Source: Gavia stellata (taxonomy: Eukaryota > Chordata > Aves > Gaviiformes > Gaviidae). Taken from it: a stretch of DNA of 64,000 nt. The translations under genes and the position numbers were made by a program. The notes below the pieces were generated by a model. The model did not search any database, was not told the DNA's origin, and saw only the letters and a list, made by a program, of their open reading frames with translations. Position 1 is the first letter of the stretch. The number at the start of each line of letters is the position of its first letter. The stretch spans positions 18,981,475 through 19,045,474 of the forward strand of contig NC_082612.1 of assembly GCF_030936135.1 (NCBI RefSeq), given 5' to 3'. This document shows, in pieces, positions 47,857 to 60,302 of the stretch.

Positions 47857-50800
47857 TCACTGGCTGTAGTAGTAATCCTGGCCGTACACGTCGTAACCGT
47901 GCCCCTTGTAGTAGCCGTACTCGTCCTCGTAGGCCCGGTAGCTGTCCCCGCGGGCGTACTCGTCCTGCTCCCCGTAGCTGCCCTCGGTGGTGCCTTCATC
48001 CCCCCGGCCGCGGCCCCCGGCCGTCACCTCGTACTCCCACTGCTCCCCGGCTGTGGTGGCATCCGTGGGTCCCACATCTCCCAGGGTGGTCGCCTGGGAC
48101 AACCCCTCTTCACTGGTGGTGCTGGCGACGGTGGTGGCTTCGGTTTCCTCCTCCTCCTCCTCCTCCTCTTCTTCTTCTTCCTCCTCCTCCTCCTCCTCCG
48201 CCACCGCGGTGCCATTGCCGTAAGGTCCGCCCGCGCCCTCGGTGGTGTTGGTGCTTGTGCCGTTGACGCCATTCTCGTTCTCAGCTACCTCCTCTTCTTC
48301 CTCTTCCTCCTCCTCCTCATTCTCGTCGCTGTCTTCATTTTCGGAGTCGCCCCCCTTGCCAGCAGCGCTGTTCCTGCCCCCCTTCGGGGGCCCTTGGCAG
48401 CCCTTGCCCTGGCAGGGGGAAAATAACACGGCGTTAGTTGGGTGTCGGGAGGTCGCAGCTTTTGGGTGCCACGGGGCAGGCGTGGGCATAGCTGAGCATT
48501 CCCCCCCGCCATGCCTTGCATAGCAAGGCTGCCTTTTTGGGGTGCCCCTTCCGATCCTCCCGCCGTGTTAATGCCCAGAGCTCATGCCATGCCATGCCCA
48601 TGTTAATGCCCATGCCATGGCCCAGCCGTGGGCACCTTGCGCAGCAGACCCCCGAGCAGAAACGGGGTGCAGGGCATCCCATGGGTGCAAGCGAGCGTGC
48701 AGTGAACATACCCCCCCCGACCCCGCCACGGGTGCCCCCCTCCAGCCCCCCACACCACACCTGCTGGGGGGACGTGACATCTCCTCCCATCCCACCCTGG
48801 CTGTCCCCGAGGACTGCTCCGGCGGGGTGACCAGCTGCCTGGGTGCCAGCGTGGGACATCTCCTGCAGGGACAGGGAGAGGACGGGGCAGGCGGTCAGCA
48901 GCGGGAGCGGAGCGCAGTCCTCTCAGCAGCGAGGGAGGGGGCACGCAGCGTCCCCAGGCAGCATTTGGGCTCTGCTCCTGCTTTCCCACGGGGCTCGCCC
49001 CAGGCTGAAATCGAGAAGCTGCAGCAGGGCAGCCCGAGCCGTGCAATTAAGTGGCGGTGGCTGGAGTTGGATATTCCCATTCTGGCTACGCGTCTGGCTT
49101 TACAAAACATCTAAAGGTTTGCTTTTGAAGTTACCTCTCCCAGTTTCCAGCAAACAAAGCGAGCCACAGGCGCGCTCCACGCGGACACGCTACGCACCGG
49201 GTGTAGATAGCCGGCGCGAGCGTGACGGCTCAAAACCAGGCGTGAGCCCGAACCCCACCGGCAATAAGCCATCAGCACTGCTCGGCCCCGGAGACCACGC
49301 AGCGGAGCGGGTCTCGCAGCGGGGTGCACGGCAGTCAGCGAATAACCCAAATGCGAGCAGAGCCCGGAGCAACCACTGAGGAAGCGGTGGGCAGCCCACC
49401 CCATCCCCAGCCTGGGAGGGGGAGCACCTTGCCACCGGCAAACGAACCCAGCCGTGGCGGGGAGACGCGGGGTCGCTGCCGCCCCTACCCCTGGGCAATC
49501 CCCCGCTGCTCGCGCGCCAAGACCGAGAACGCTCACCCTGGGGTTTTGGGCCAACTCAGGCACTGAAAATACGGGTGCGTTTGATGCCAGAGAAAACCCA
49601 GGCTGTTTTCCTCTCCGCTGGAGGAGCCACCAAATTGCACGGTGCAGCCGGCTGCGCCGATGGGAACGGCGCACCCCCATCTAGCAGCCGATACAAGGGT
49701 GCTCTTCACACACCTATAACCGACCTCGCGGCCTTTCATCACGATTTCTCTTGCTGACCACCCCCTGCCAGCGAAGCCACGCAGCGACCCTTCCCCGGGA
49801 ACGGCCACTGCTCTGGTGCCCTCGGAACGAAAGGGGCAGCCCCGAACAGCAGCCGCATTCCTGCGTTATCGCTTAATTTCTTCCCCAGGTGGGCCTCCAA
49901 AGGGGGTTTTAAGCTCGGATGCTCAGGCTTACCCTCCTGTTAAAAAGACCCCTGAAATTAGCATTCAAATTAATTGATTCATTCAAATTAATTCAAATTG
50001 CGGGTGAGCCTCCCTGCTTCTGCCCCTCCTGCTCCTTTCGGAGCCACTGAAAATGGAAAGCCGGAAAGTTTGTCTCAGGGTTGTTTGGTACATCCCCTGG
50101 CCATCCTCTTAAAAAAAAAAAAGGAAGAAAAAGGAAAAAATGTGCAAAAAATAATAAAACAAAGCCCAGAGTAGAAAATCCAGTCGCATCCAGAGTGCAA
50201 GGCTGTGGGCGGTCAGCGGCCACAAATGCTGATGAGCAGAGACTACAAAACCAAAGAAAGTTCCCAAATTCCCGTATTTGTTTTGCAGGCTGCGGGTTTG
50301 CCGTACTCACCCCGCCTTCCTCCTCCTCCTCCGAGCCGTCCCCCTCTTCCTCCGATGAGTCACTGCCCTAAGGAGAGGGAAAACCAAGCCGTAGCCGGGC
50401 TGGAGGGTCTCCATTGGTGTCACGAGCGTGACGGTCTCAGCCCAGCCCTGCAGGCCGGTGGCAGATGGGGCGCAGACCGTGCCCCCGTCTCATTTGGGCC
50501 GATATCTCCGCATTTGGTGGGCGGCAAAGCATCAGCACCCACCTGGTACCATCGCTGGGGGGGATGCACGTAAGCGTATCTGTACAGGTAATACCGGTGC
50601 CTGTTCTTGAACACCTACGGGGAGAAGAAGGGGGTAAACCCCATCAGTCGGGGGGCTTGGGTACAGGAGCGACCGAAACGTCCTCGTCCCCAAAGCCAGC
50701 GCCGTGTGGGGCTGGGCACGCAGGGTTGGGGGGGGGGAGACCCTACCGCGTTTTCTTCCGAGTCGTCCGACTTGGCTCGCCGCAGCCAGCTCTTGACCTG

Positions 50801-50931
50801 GGGGAAAGGCTGGGTTGGCAGACGCCCCACATGAGCCCCGGCGAGGCCGGGGGTTCCCCCCGCTGCCCGGCACTCACCGAGAAGGCGCAGGCCATCCCCA
50901 GCAGGCAGGCGAAGACCAGGGCAGTCCTCAT
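47857..50931 (-). CDS. IBSP: Integrin-binding sialoprotein (bone sialoprotein)
   Basis: Bone sialoprotein is a secreted, heavily glycosylated acidic protein that nucleates hydroxyapatite and binds integrins. Six phase-0 coding exons: 50878-50931 (MRTALVFACLLGMACAFS), 50747-50797 (...KSDDSEENA), 50543-50614 (VFKNRHRYYLYRYAYVHP...), 50311-50367 (GSDSSEEEGDGSEEEEEGG), 48761-48862 (EMSHAGTQAAGHPAG...) and 47857-48408, about 295 residues. The exons match the human order I recall (SDDSEEN, VFKYRPRYYLY, GSDSSEENGD). The last exon has Glu runs of 10 and 18, NGTSTNTTEG sites, two RGD motifs (247, 265) and the conserved end YRAYEDEY then GYDVYGQDYYYSQ. The fifth exon is the least conserved; its acceptor and donor are good and the frame fits. 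Confidence 0.95.
48146..48202 (-). repeat. IBSP: GAG/GAA tract encoding the long IBSP Glu run
   Basis: Eighteen Glu codons in a GAG-GAA-GAG pattern (6+4+6 plus two) form a triplet tract in the last IBSP exon. A shorter ten-Glu tract lies at about 48286-48315. Acidic runs nucleate hydroxyapatite in this family. Confidence 0.85.
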
Positions 50932-51697
50932 GGCGGCTTTCTCTAGGACCAGCGAAACACGGCGAGGGCTTGCTTTTCAGCTAGAACCCCAAACCGTCCC
51001 GGTGTTTGTGTCCACACGGGTGAGCGGGGAGAAGAAAGGCTGACCTCCACCCACCCCTCGATGGGGTCACCCAACCCCTCCCGGCACCCAAGTCCTTCTT
51101 ATTTTTTTTTTTTTTTTTGGACGGATCTGCCCCAATTTCCATGAATACATTTTGGTTTTGCAAGAAGCCACAAAATACCAAAAAAGCGAGTTTCACCCGG
51201 TAGTGGACGCGTTGCTTTCCCCGAGTAGGACTACTCGCTCTTGCTTCCCCATCGCCTGCGAGCGAGTGGGGAAAACCATCCCGCCGGAGATGCGACAGGA
51301 GCGCTGCCCACTGCGGCCGCCCTCCCACAGCCCTGCAACCTGCTCCGGCTCTGCCCCGGGAGCAACACCCCCGGGGGAATAACACCGCAGAGAGTTGAAA
51401 CTCATTGAGGAAATATAAATAAGCAAATAAATGAATATCATCAACTTCGACAGTCTGCCACTGGCAAAAATAGCAGCGGCGAGGCACTAACGCAAGGAGC
51501 CACGAGCTTCCCTGGCCACGCAGCGAGGCTCTGGATGCTCATCCCCTCTGCCCGAGTGCTTCATGAAGCCGCAGACCCAGGAAAAGGGCTAAAAGCAGCA
51601 CCCAGCCCCGCCAGCAAGCTGAGCCCCCCCCCAGTCCCCCCGCAAAAAAGCAGACGGCCATGCACAACCCGGCCGGGAAAAGCAGCAGCAAGCTTAC

Positions 51698-51780
51698 CCC
51701 GCCACAGCACCGTCGGCTACCCGCGGAGTCAACCGGCACAGATTTCCTCCTGCCGCTGCCCCGCCGGGATATAAGGTCTA
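51698..51780 (-). promoter_or_regulatory. IBSP: IBSP core promoter and non-coding exon 1
   Basis: The plus strand reads ATATAAG at 51769-51775, so the sense strand has an inverted TATA element, as described for mammalian BSP promoters. No inverted CCAAT box was seen at the usual distance, unlike SPP1 and MEPE. The start is inferred near 51742 and exon 1 ends at donor GGCGGG|GTAAGC (51698/51697), about 770 bases from the signal-peptide exon. A C/T-rich stretch lies just upstream. Confidence 0.65.
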
Positions 51781-52867
51781 TTTTTGCCCCCCCCCCCCCT
51801 CCCCGGAGCCAGTCGCCGCCCTGCCCGGAGTGACGCCAGCCCGCCGGCGCGCACCAGAAAACCCCCAAACTTCAACGCCGGCGGATTTGGTGCACAAACA
51901 TAGCACCCCGCGCCGCTGCCAAACCCGGGGAGGTTTGCACCGCACCGCTTAATTGAGGGTCTGGCCTCAGAGGAACGGCCGGGAGGCCAGAGGGTATAAT
52001 AACGCTCTGGGTTTAAATTAAAATAAATATTGGGAAATCTGTTCTCGGGGGGTGTCTACCTCCCTTTTTGGGAAATTCTGTCACTGTTTTTTCAAGAAGA
52101 CAAAAAAGACCGACCTCAAAGGCCTTGGCTCTACAGTCACTTGGGCATAGCCGTTCGGCAAAAAAAAGGCTAAATCCCGACAAGTCCCTCTCCAGGCTGC
52201 CTGCAGAGGTGGCACGGGCCTTGGGAAGGGCAGGGCAGGAAAATGGGACTGGGATACAGGTGTCACAGTCCCCCTGCAAGAGCCATTTCTGCCGCAACGA
52301 CGCTACAAAACGCACGTCTGCTTCGTTTCTCGTGCCCCCCGAACCACGCAGGGCCCCCGCTCTCCAAAATCAGGTGTTCCCCAGCTGAAATCTGGCGGCT
52401 CTGGACGCGTCCCCAGCAAAGCTGAATAACTGGGGCAAAAAAAACCCAACCAACAACCCACAAAACCCCCGCCCTTACGGCCACCCGAAGCTCAGCGGGG
52501 ACCTTGGTGGCAGGATACGGCCAGCGGTCGGAGCCCAAAACCGGGGGCTGCGCTTGCTGAAAGCCTCACCCACGTCCAGGGGAGCCCAGTTTGAGTCTGA
52601 ATTTCATTGGGAAGCAAAAGATTTCCAGTTTGGGGGTTTTTTTGGTCGTTATTTTTGTCTTCGTGGGGAGGGAGAGGTCCCCTGCAGCCCCCCCAGGGGG
52701 TCCGGCAGCAAGCCGGGCCGCGTGCCCGCCGTGCAAGACCCCGCGGGGTGCGCCGGCCCCGTGGGCTTCAAAGCCCGTTGTGGCACTGTGAGGAGCCATA
52801 ATTACAAGGGAGGGCTGGAGCTGGTCCTGGCTTTCAGCTGGTGCCTCGGGCCAGGAAAACCCACACG

Positions 52868-53522
52868 CAAAAAAAAAAAGAAAAAGAAAAAAAAGAAAAA
52901 AAAGAAAAGGAAAAAAAAGAAAAAAGAAAAAGAAAAAAATAAAAAAAAGAAAAAATAAGAAGGAAGAAGAAAAGAAGGAAGAAGAAAAGAAGGAAGAAGG
53001 AGGAAGGAAGAAGGAGGAAGGAAGAAGGAGGAAGGAAGAAGGAGGAAGGAAGAAGGAGGAAGGAAGAAGGAGGAAGGAAGAAGGAGGAAGGAAGAAGGAG
53101 GAAGGAAGAAGGAGGAAGGAAGAAGGAGGAAGGAAGAAGGAGGAAGGAAGAAGGAGGAAGGAAGAAGGAGGAAGGAAGAAGGAGGAAGGAAGAAGGAGGA
53201 AGGAAGAAGGAGGAAGGAAGAAGGAGGAAGGAAGAAGGAGGAAGGAAGAAGGAGGAAGGAAAAAGGAGGAAGGAGAAAAAAGGAGAAAGAAAAAAGGAAA
53301 AGAAAAAAGAAAACAAGAAGGAAAAGAAAACAAGAAGGAAAAGAAAACAAGAAGGAAAAGAAAACAAGAAGGAAAAGAAAACAGGAAAAGAGAAAAGAAA
53401 AAGAGAAAAGAAAAGAGAAAAGAATAAAAGAAAAAAGAAAACAGGAAAAGAAAACAAGAAGAAGAAAAAAAGAAAAATAAAAAAGAAAAAAGAAAAAAAA
53501 GAAAAAAGAAAAAGAAAAAAGA
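52868..53522. repeat. Giant polypurine tract with 14-base tandem repeat core
   Basis: About 650 bases contain almost only A and G on the plus strand (a few T near 52940-52960 and 53420-53480). The centre (about 52990-53265) is a clean 14-base repeat, AGGAGGAAGGAAGA, in roughly 19 copies; flanks are A-rich with short AAAG and AACAAGAAGGAAAAGA repeats. Mirror-symmetric purine tracts like this can form triplex DNA. It lies about 1.1 kb upstream of the IBSP start. Confidence 0.93.
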
Positions 53523-56500
53523 AGCCAACGCAGTCCTCCGATGCCAACGCCGCAGCCGCAGTAAAGAGAGACACCGGCGTCGTGAGGGACCCGGCGTCCC
53601 GCCAGCCCCCCGGGGCTGGGGCGGCTGGAGGGGCTGCCCGGCTGGGGGGTGATGTGGGGGGCAGAGGACAGAGGCAGCCCCGCTCCCCGCTGCCCCACGC
53701 CGCCACGGGCTGCCCGGCGCAGGAGAGCCGCCGGCACGTGCCCGGCTTTGAGCTGAGGGCAGGGGAACGGAGAGTGCTGGTGGGAGGCGATTTTTAATGT
53801 AATTAAAGGGCTGCTGCTCCAGGCTGCTTAAAAAAAGAACGCTGACTATAAAAACGCGTATTTCACCCAAGATCCCTAAAAAGCACCAGGATAATTAGCG
53901 TGTGCCGAAGCTCCTCGCGCGGCCAGCACCTATGTTTAGCTCCTGGAGCAGGGAGCGGGTGCTGCTTGGGCAGACCTCCGGCAGCAGCAACCTCCCAGGG
54001 AGAGCCACGGGGAAGTCGGCCAACCGCATCCAAAAGCTTTCCATTTAAAATAATAATAACAAATAACATTTTAAAAAGCGTCACATCTCAGAGTTGGAGC
54101 ATCGGTCTCTTAATGAAAGAACTCCGACTCTCCAAGGCAGCGGCGCTTGGAGAGGTCACCCCTTTGCCCTGGTTGGTATCTGTCATTAGAAGCGATGGCA
54201 GGATCTAACAACTTCATGAAAATAATCTCATCTTTGTAGATAAACAGCTGGAAACAAAACTCGGAACAGCTCGCCTGCCGCCGGGGGACGTGCCAACAGG
54301 CGACAGCAGCAAAACCCCCTTTTTCGACAGCGCGTCGAGACGACGAGGCAGGCGTGCAGCCCGCGCGTGCCAACGCGATGGTTTCCCTTCTGCGCTCCCA
54401 TCGGGTTTTTAAGGCGTACAAGCGCGTTGCTCATCGCACGCTTTGCCGAGCGAGCCGGGGGTTAGGCAGGCAGCCCCCTCCCCAAGCCCTGCACAGGCGC
54501 GTCGCTGCCCTCGCACAGCGGACGACGATGATCCCCCCCCCAGGCAGCTGCTGCTGCGCCCAAGCCGCGCCGTCGGTGCCATCACCCAGCGCCGGTGGGG
54601 TTGGCACCAGCCGCTGGCGCCAGCTTTGCGCCGCAACCGGGTGGGCTCGCACCCGGCCGGGGCACCGCGTACGGTCTCGATGGAATTGCCCGAGCCCGTG
54701 GAGACCTCACGGTCAGAGCGTCCCAGTCTGGCGCAGGCTGACACGGCTGCTACGTCCAAATTTAATTATTATTTTTGCAGGGCGGTAAACGAGCAGAGCA
54801 GCGTGCTCCCGTCCTGCCCGGATCCCCACCACGGGGCCAAGGCTGCGGTCGGGGCTGCACCGTCCTATTTCCACGCCCTGGAGTTATTCTGGAAGGAAAC
54901 CTCAGGACCAAAAATAAGTAAAGAAAACAAACCCAGCGGGACGCTTTGAGCGTGGTAGGGAGAGGCCGAGGTGCTGCTGCAGCCAGGGAAAGCGGCACCC
55001 CTGCCATGCAGCGCGGTGGCACCTCCGGAATGTGCGCGGGGGGCACGGGAGGCAGAGCTTGCCCCGGCTCCCACCTCTCCCCACCTGCAGTCAGGGGCAG
55101 GAGCGTGTGCGCCACGGCCACGAACCGGGGAGCGACGCGATGAGCGAGGAAAGGGCGCGCCAGCGACAGCGTAAGAATAAGGGATCCCTCTCTCGCCCCT
55201 CCCCGTACCTCCCCCGGCGCAAACCCAAATGCAAACCACCATCAGCTGGGCACGCGGCTTGTTATTTTTTTTTGCAAGCGGTCGATTTTAAGAGTACAAG
55301 CGGGAGGGGCGAACACCTAAAACGCACCACGTGTCAACCTCAGTTATGGGTACGCAACCTTTATCTATTGGTCCTCTGCAACTATACATTTCGGATGATT
55401 TTCCTTTTTCTCTGAAGCAAGAAAGCGATAAAGGGAATTAATTCTCTTTAAATGCCTGGCAAAACGCGGGCTGCGAGTAGCTCCGTAACGCTGAGGAACC
55501 GAATCGCAGCAGACCACTGAGGCAAGGTCACGGCGTTATCACAAATCCCAGCACTCGCCACCACCCAGGCCCTCACGTGTGTGAGCAATATCTGTGTATC
55601 CTATTACCTCTGGGTTTTTTTTCCTTGTTTTGTTTTTTTTTCCAGGAGGAAAAAACTGCGTACCAGCTAGAATAAGTTACCAGGACTGGTCCCACCACCA
55701 TCTGCTGCCTCCATCCGCGTGTGAGAGCCCTCAAACACAGCCACGTGACACAAACAGGAGGAAAAAACCCAAATAAACCTAAAAAAAGGCCCTATTTTCA
55801 GGAGGAGAGCAGGCAGAGAGCCCGGGTTCATTGCAGAGGTACCCACCGACCACCCGCACGCCCAACTCAGCAACCGAGCTCTCTGCCAAAGTCAAATCAA
55901 CGTCCCCGGACAGTCACGACATGGATGGCGCGGAGGCATGCTGCTCCCCGCGCCGGCTGCCGGCCTCCCCGCCGCCGCACGCCCTGCTCGAACCTGCAAA
56001 AAACCCTGCGCTTGGGCTTAAAACATTGCCATTCGCAGCAGCGGCCGAGCCGGGGAGGGAGCAGGGAGCTGCTGCGCTCGCACGGCTCCTTTGTTACTGT
56101 GTACGTACCCGAGCGGCACAACACGCGTCCACGTGCCCGTATATACACGTCTGTCGCAATAAGTGCCTTAACACTCAGGCGCTCGTTTTATTTTCGAAAA
56201 AGGCGGCTTTGGAAGTTTTCGCGCTATCACGAACCTATTTTTGCTCCGCGGGTGAAGCAGCACGGGGTCTGGGACAGGAGAGGGCAGGCGCTGCCTCCGC
56301 TCCCCGGTTGCAGGTTGGGCTCCTGGTTTTGGAAACCTGATGCTTTCTGCTAAAACAAACCACCGGCTCTTTGCAGCTTTGTATTTTGGGGGGGGGGGGA
56401 AACAGAAAAACCTGAGCTGCAAACCACTTGCTGACTCTGCAGCTTGAAGGTCTCCAGAGCGTGTCCGGGGGGTTGCAGTAGAGGTGGATGCTCACGCTTG

Positions 56501-57744
56501 CACTGTGCGTGCCAGCCTCTGGTGCCCGGCTCCTTGGGGCAGTGCTGGGGGGACCACAAAAATCCCAGGACACGGCTGAGCCGGGAGGGGAAAAAAGTTA
56601 TTTGCCATTGAACGGCGTGGCTGGAAGAAAGATTTCCTTAGAGCGTTCCAAAGGTTTGTAATATTTTGGGGTTTCACTGAGGTCAGAGGCTGTTTTCCCA
56701 CGGCTGAGACGTTCCTTTTGTTCAGAGTGACGGCAGCGGCGATTCCGTCAGAGGTTTTTCCTCCCCACTGAAAAGGGCAGAGAAACGCAATCAAACTCTC
56801 CCGGCCTCACCGCGCGCTTGGCGAGGAGCAGTTCCCATCACAGAAATCCATCACCGGGGGGGGGCACAGAAGAGACAATCCCATCGGATCGTTTCTTCCA
56901 CAGCTATTCCCATTTTGCTAAAGACAAAGAGGGGCCAAGGAGAAGCCCCGCAGCCGGCTGCGGTGCTCAGCCCGCCACGGGAAGCCCAAGGCGCTTGGCT
57001 GCGCTGCCAAAAAAAGCCGCTGCTGGGTGGAGAGGTGCTCTGCGGGTCGTGAGGGTCTCTCTGTTTCTCCCACCAAAGCCAAGAAAATAAGGGGGTTGAA
57101 TAAATGCAGCTTACGTGCCGCGGCCGCCCCAAGTCCAGCTGCTGCAGCCGGGCTCGGCACTGCTGCCTCCCGCCGCTTCGGCCACACTGGCTGCTTATTA
57201 AAAATAGACTTTTTTCTTCTTGGAAAGGCCAAAAAAAACCCCAACAACCCCCCAAAAAAAACCCAAAACAAAAAAACAAGAAACCTTTCTTTTAAGATGA
57301 TGCAGACTCATGTTTTCACAAACCCAAATGCGACCAAAAATACCTGCTTTAAACCCCAACGCTGATTCTTGGGTAAATCACTGCGTTCAGCTCTAGCAGC
57401 CACCCCCAACGCACAAAAAGCGCCATGTGGCTGGATAAAAAACCCGCAGACATTGACGGGGGCATTTTTATCCTTGCCTGACCCACCAGGCAGGCTGACC
57501 CTTACAACTTCATCACACAATCAGCCCGAAAGGGCTGCAGGAACACCTCCAGCGACGGCAGAGCCCGCGGCTGACCTTCCCAGCTGCTTTTCCTGCTCCG
57601 CCCGACAGCAGAGAGCGGGAGAGCACGCCCCTCGGATGCTCACAGGCGCGCGTCGCAAACCCCAGACGCACGGGCGGCTGCTAAAAATGCCTTAAAATCC
57701 TCAAAGCGAGCATCTTATAGCCACGCTACCGCGGGCCGTCCAAA

Positions 57745-58002
57745 ACAGAATCACAGAATCGTTAAGGTTGGAAAAGACCTGTAAGACCATCAAGTCCAAC
57801 CCCCAACCCAACCCCACCATGCCCACTAAACCATGTCCCGCAGTGCCACGTCCACACGTTCCTTGAACCCCTCCAGGGATGGGGACTCCACCACCTCCCT
57901 GGGCAGCCTCTTCCAATGCTTCACCACTCTCTCAGAAAGACATTTTCCTAATATCCAGCCTAAACCTCCCTGGCGCAACTTGAGGCCGTTTCCTCTCGTT
58001 CT
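57745..58002 (-). mobile_element. CR1 LINE, 5'-truncated copy
   Basis: About 255 bases of CR1 3' end in minus orientation, beginning on the plus strand with ACAGAATCACAGAATCG and carrying the same text as the 17.0 kb copy with few differences. It ends abruptly at TTTCCTCTCGTTCT. Confidence 0.9.
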
Positions 58003-60296
58003 ACCTAAACCTCACCCCGTGACGTGCTGCCAGCCACCAAGCCCTCCGGATGGCAAGCGGGGTGGCCCCACTCGCAGACGGATGAACAGCATTTGATGGG
58101 GACAGCCCAGTGCCACCAGTACCCCCAAAAACCAGCCCGTCCTCGCAAACACATGCTGCCGGGCACGTCCCTGCGCGGGGCCAACGCGAGCGGCTCCCTC
58201 TCTGCACCCAGGCGGGAGGTTTCCCCAGCGAAGGGTTGAGTTTTCACCCCGCCACGTGATGCCCGGGAGGGACGGTCCCATGGGAAGCCATCCCGGCAGG
58301 CAGCCGCCAGCTCTGGCACCGGCTCCCCGGCCTTTGGGGAGCAGCCAGGCAGCGGGAGGCAAATTTTGGGCGTTGTTGGCGGGGGACGTGCGTGCAACTG
58401 CAGCACGTCCCTGGGAAGACACGTGAAGGGGACCCACGCGCAGGGGGAGCGCAGCTGGCTACCCCTCCAGCGCAGGGTGCAGCGGGGTGCCGCGTGCCCT
58501 CTTGGCAAGGCACACACCCCTCCCGCTCAAACCGAAGCCAAAACAACCCCGTTTTTAATCTTCGTGCATGAAACGAGGAGGACGAGCGCTCGCCGTCCCC
58601 TTTGCGGGGGGGCGAAGGCGAGCAGCCCCCCTCCCCAGCTGTGCCGTGCTGCCGCTCGCGCGAGGATGAGGACGGACAGAGGGTCACGCACAAACCGCAT
58701 GAAGCAGTTTCACGGAGCCCGTTTCATCCCACCCTTTCGACGTCTCGGCCATTCCGCTCACGGGCTGGGCTCCCTGCAGAGCATCCCTCGCTTTCCTGGA
58801 AGGATCCGAAAAATACCTCCCGGTCCCCATCCCCACCAGTTGTCCCCATGCAAACAGCACTTCTGATGGCCCCGGGGACACGACCCAGCCCCGCGGCACA
58901 GCCGGTACCCAAAACGTCCCCGCTGCCTGGGCAGCGGCACTGCTTGCTGGACACGGGAAGGTTCACAGCAGCGCCCTACCCTGCGCCGCCGCGCAGAGGA
59001 GCCCGCGAACGCGTCGTTACGACGATTTTAAACCAAAGCGACAGCCGTCACCCAGCCCTTTTTGCACCTCTGGGCTGCAGCCAAACCCGCGCTTGCTGTC
59101 CTTCACCCCGGCGACGGTGCTGTGCACCAGCATTGTGGTACCAGCGAGCCTGGCAGGCATCATCGCCGTCACAACATCCCCAACCCCTCGTGCAGCTTAA
59201 TGCAAGGGGTCCAAAAAATAAGGGGCAAGGCACAGGCGAGGTATGCACTGTGAAACGGGGACCAGTGGGGCAGAGGAGGTAGTACGGTCAGGAAAGAGGC
59301 TTGTTCCCAGGGCAGCAGCGTGGGGAAGCTGCACGTTGCAGAGCTGACCTCATACAGAAGTAGAAAAAGCTTACACGGGGTGGAAATTAAAACGTAAACT
59401 CCACTAAACTCAGGAGCTGTTCAGCTCCCAGCTTTTGCAGAGGTGGAAAAAGTCTACAAATGACGAGCGGTTTTGCTATAAGCAGTAAAAAATTATTTCA
59501 TTTCTTTCCTGGTTCTTGAATTCGGTATTGCAATGCCCGGCGATGACACCGCTGACCCAAGGCAGCTGAAAGGCACGCACCCCCTCGCGCTGACCCCTTG
59601 GAGACCGTCCCCTGCCGAGCCACAGCTCCGTGCTACAAAACCGTGCGGCTATGTAACAGCCCACAGCTTCCTCCATCAGCATCGATACCCGTACTGTACA
59701 GCTCGTCATACACACGTGAACAAGTAAAAAGGGCCTGGATGGGGTTTTAAACAAATAATGTGTTGTTTGCTTGCTTGTTGGTAGGAGAAAAAAAATAAAA
59801 AGGCACATTGAGTAAAAGAGGCTTTACCCGTGGTCTACCAGTCCGCGGTAACCCCTTTTCCACCGCTCACCTGCGTCTCTGCTGCAGGGGACCTGGTGCC
59901 AGGGGCCACCGTGGTCACCCAGGGCCAGTGGTCCGGGAGAGCCCCTGTGCCATCTCCTTCCCGGCGCCTCACGAAGAGCAGAACAACCCTGGCCCGCGTT
60001 GCAGCCGGTGACGGGCGTAATATAGCAAAGCCGCAGGTCCAGCTCGTTGGGGTGATTAGCCAGCTTTTCTACCCCACCGCCGGGTCACCGAGGGGCAGGG
60101 GTGGCCCTTGGGGTGCCTGGGAAGACCCCTCGGCCTCTGCTTCCCCCCTCACCCCAGCACGCTGCGGCTCCCCGTGCAAACAGCCTGCCCTTCGCTCCCC
60201 GCTCCCTCCAGCCCGACCCCAAATCACAGCTCCCCACTCCCCCGGGGAGAGAAAACCAGCAACACCTGGAACTGCCCCGCTATGGAGTTTGATGGT

Positions 60297-60302
60297 TTTA
60301 AT
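60297..60302 (-). terminator. DMP1: DMP1 candidate polyadenylation signal
   Basis: ATTAAA on the minus strand, about 620 bases after the stop. I saw no canonical AATAAA on the sense strand between it and the stop codon, so this variant is the best candidate. Confidence 0.4.

Larger units (their letters stand above)
51781..60290. other. DMP1-IBSP spacer
   Basis: About 8.5 kb between the DMP1 3' end and the IBSP promoter. It contains a long purine tract (52.87-53.52 kb), a CR1 copy (57.7-58.0 kb), a G-run (about 56.39 kb) and a C-run (about 51.79 kb). GC-rich parts carry many chance ORFs. I found no splice-bounded acidic exons or signal-peptide exon that would mark another matrix gene. Confidence 0.55.

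Noticed and set aside
52566-53870. 434-codon minus-strand Phe/Leu/Ser-rich ORF
   Set aside because: It is translation of the polypurine tract; the 14-residue peptide period simply mirrors the 14-base DNA repeat.
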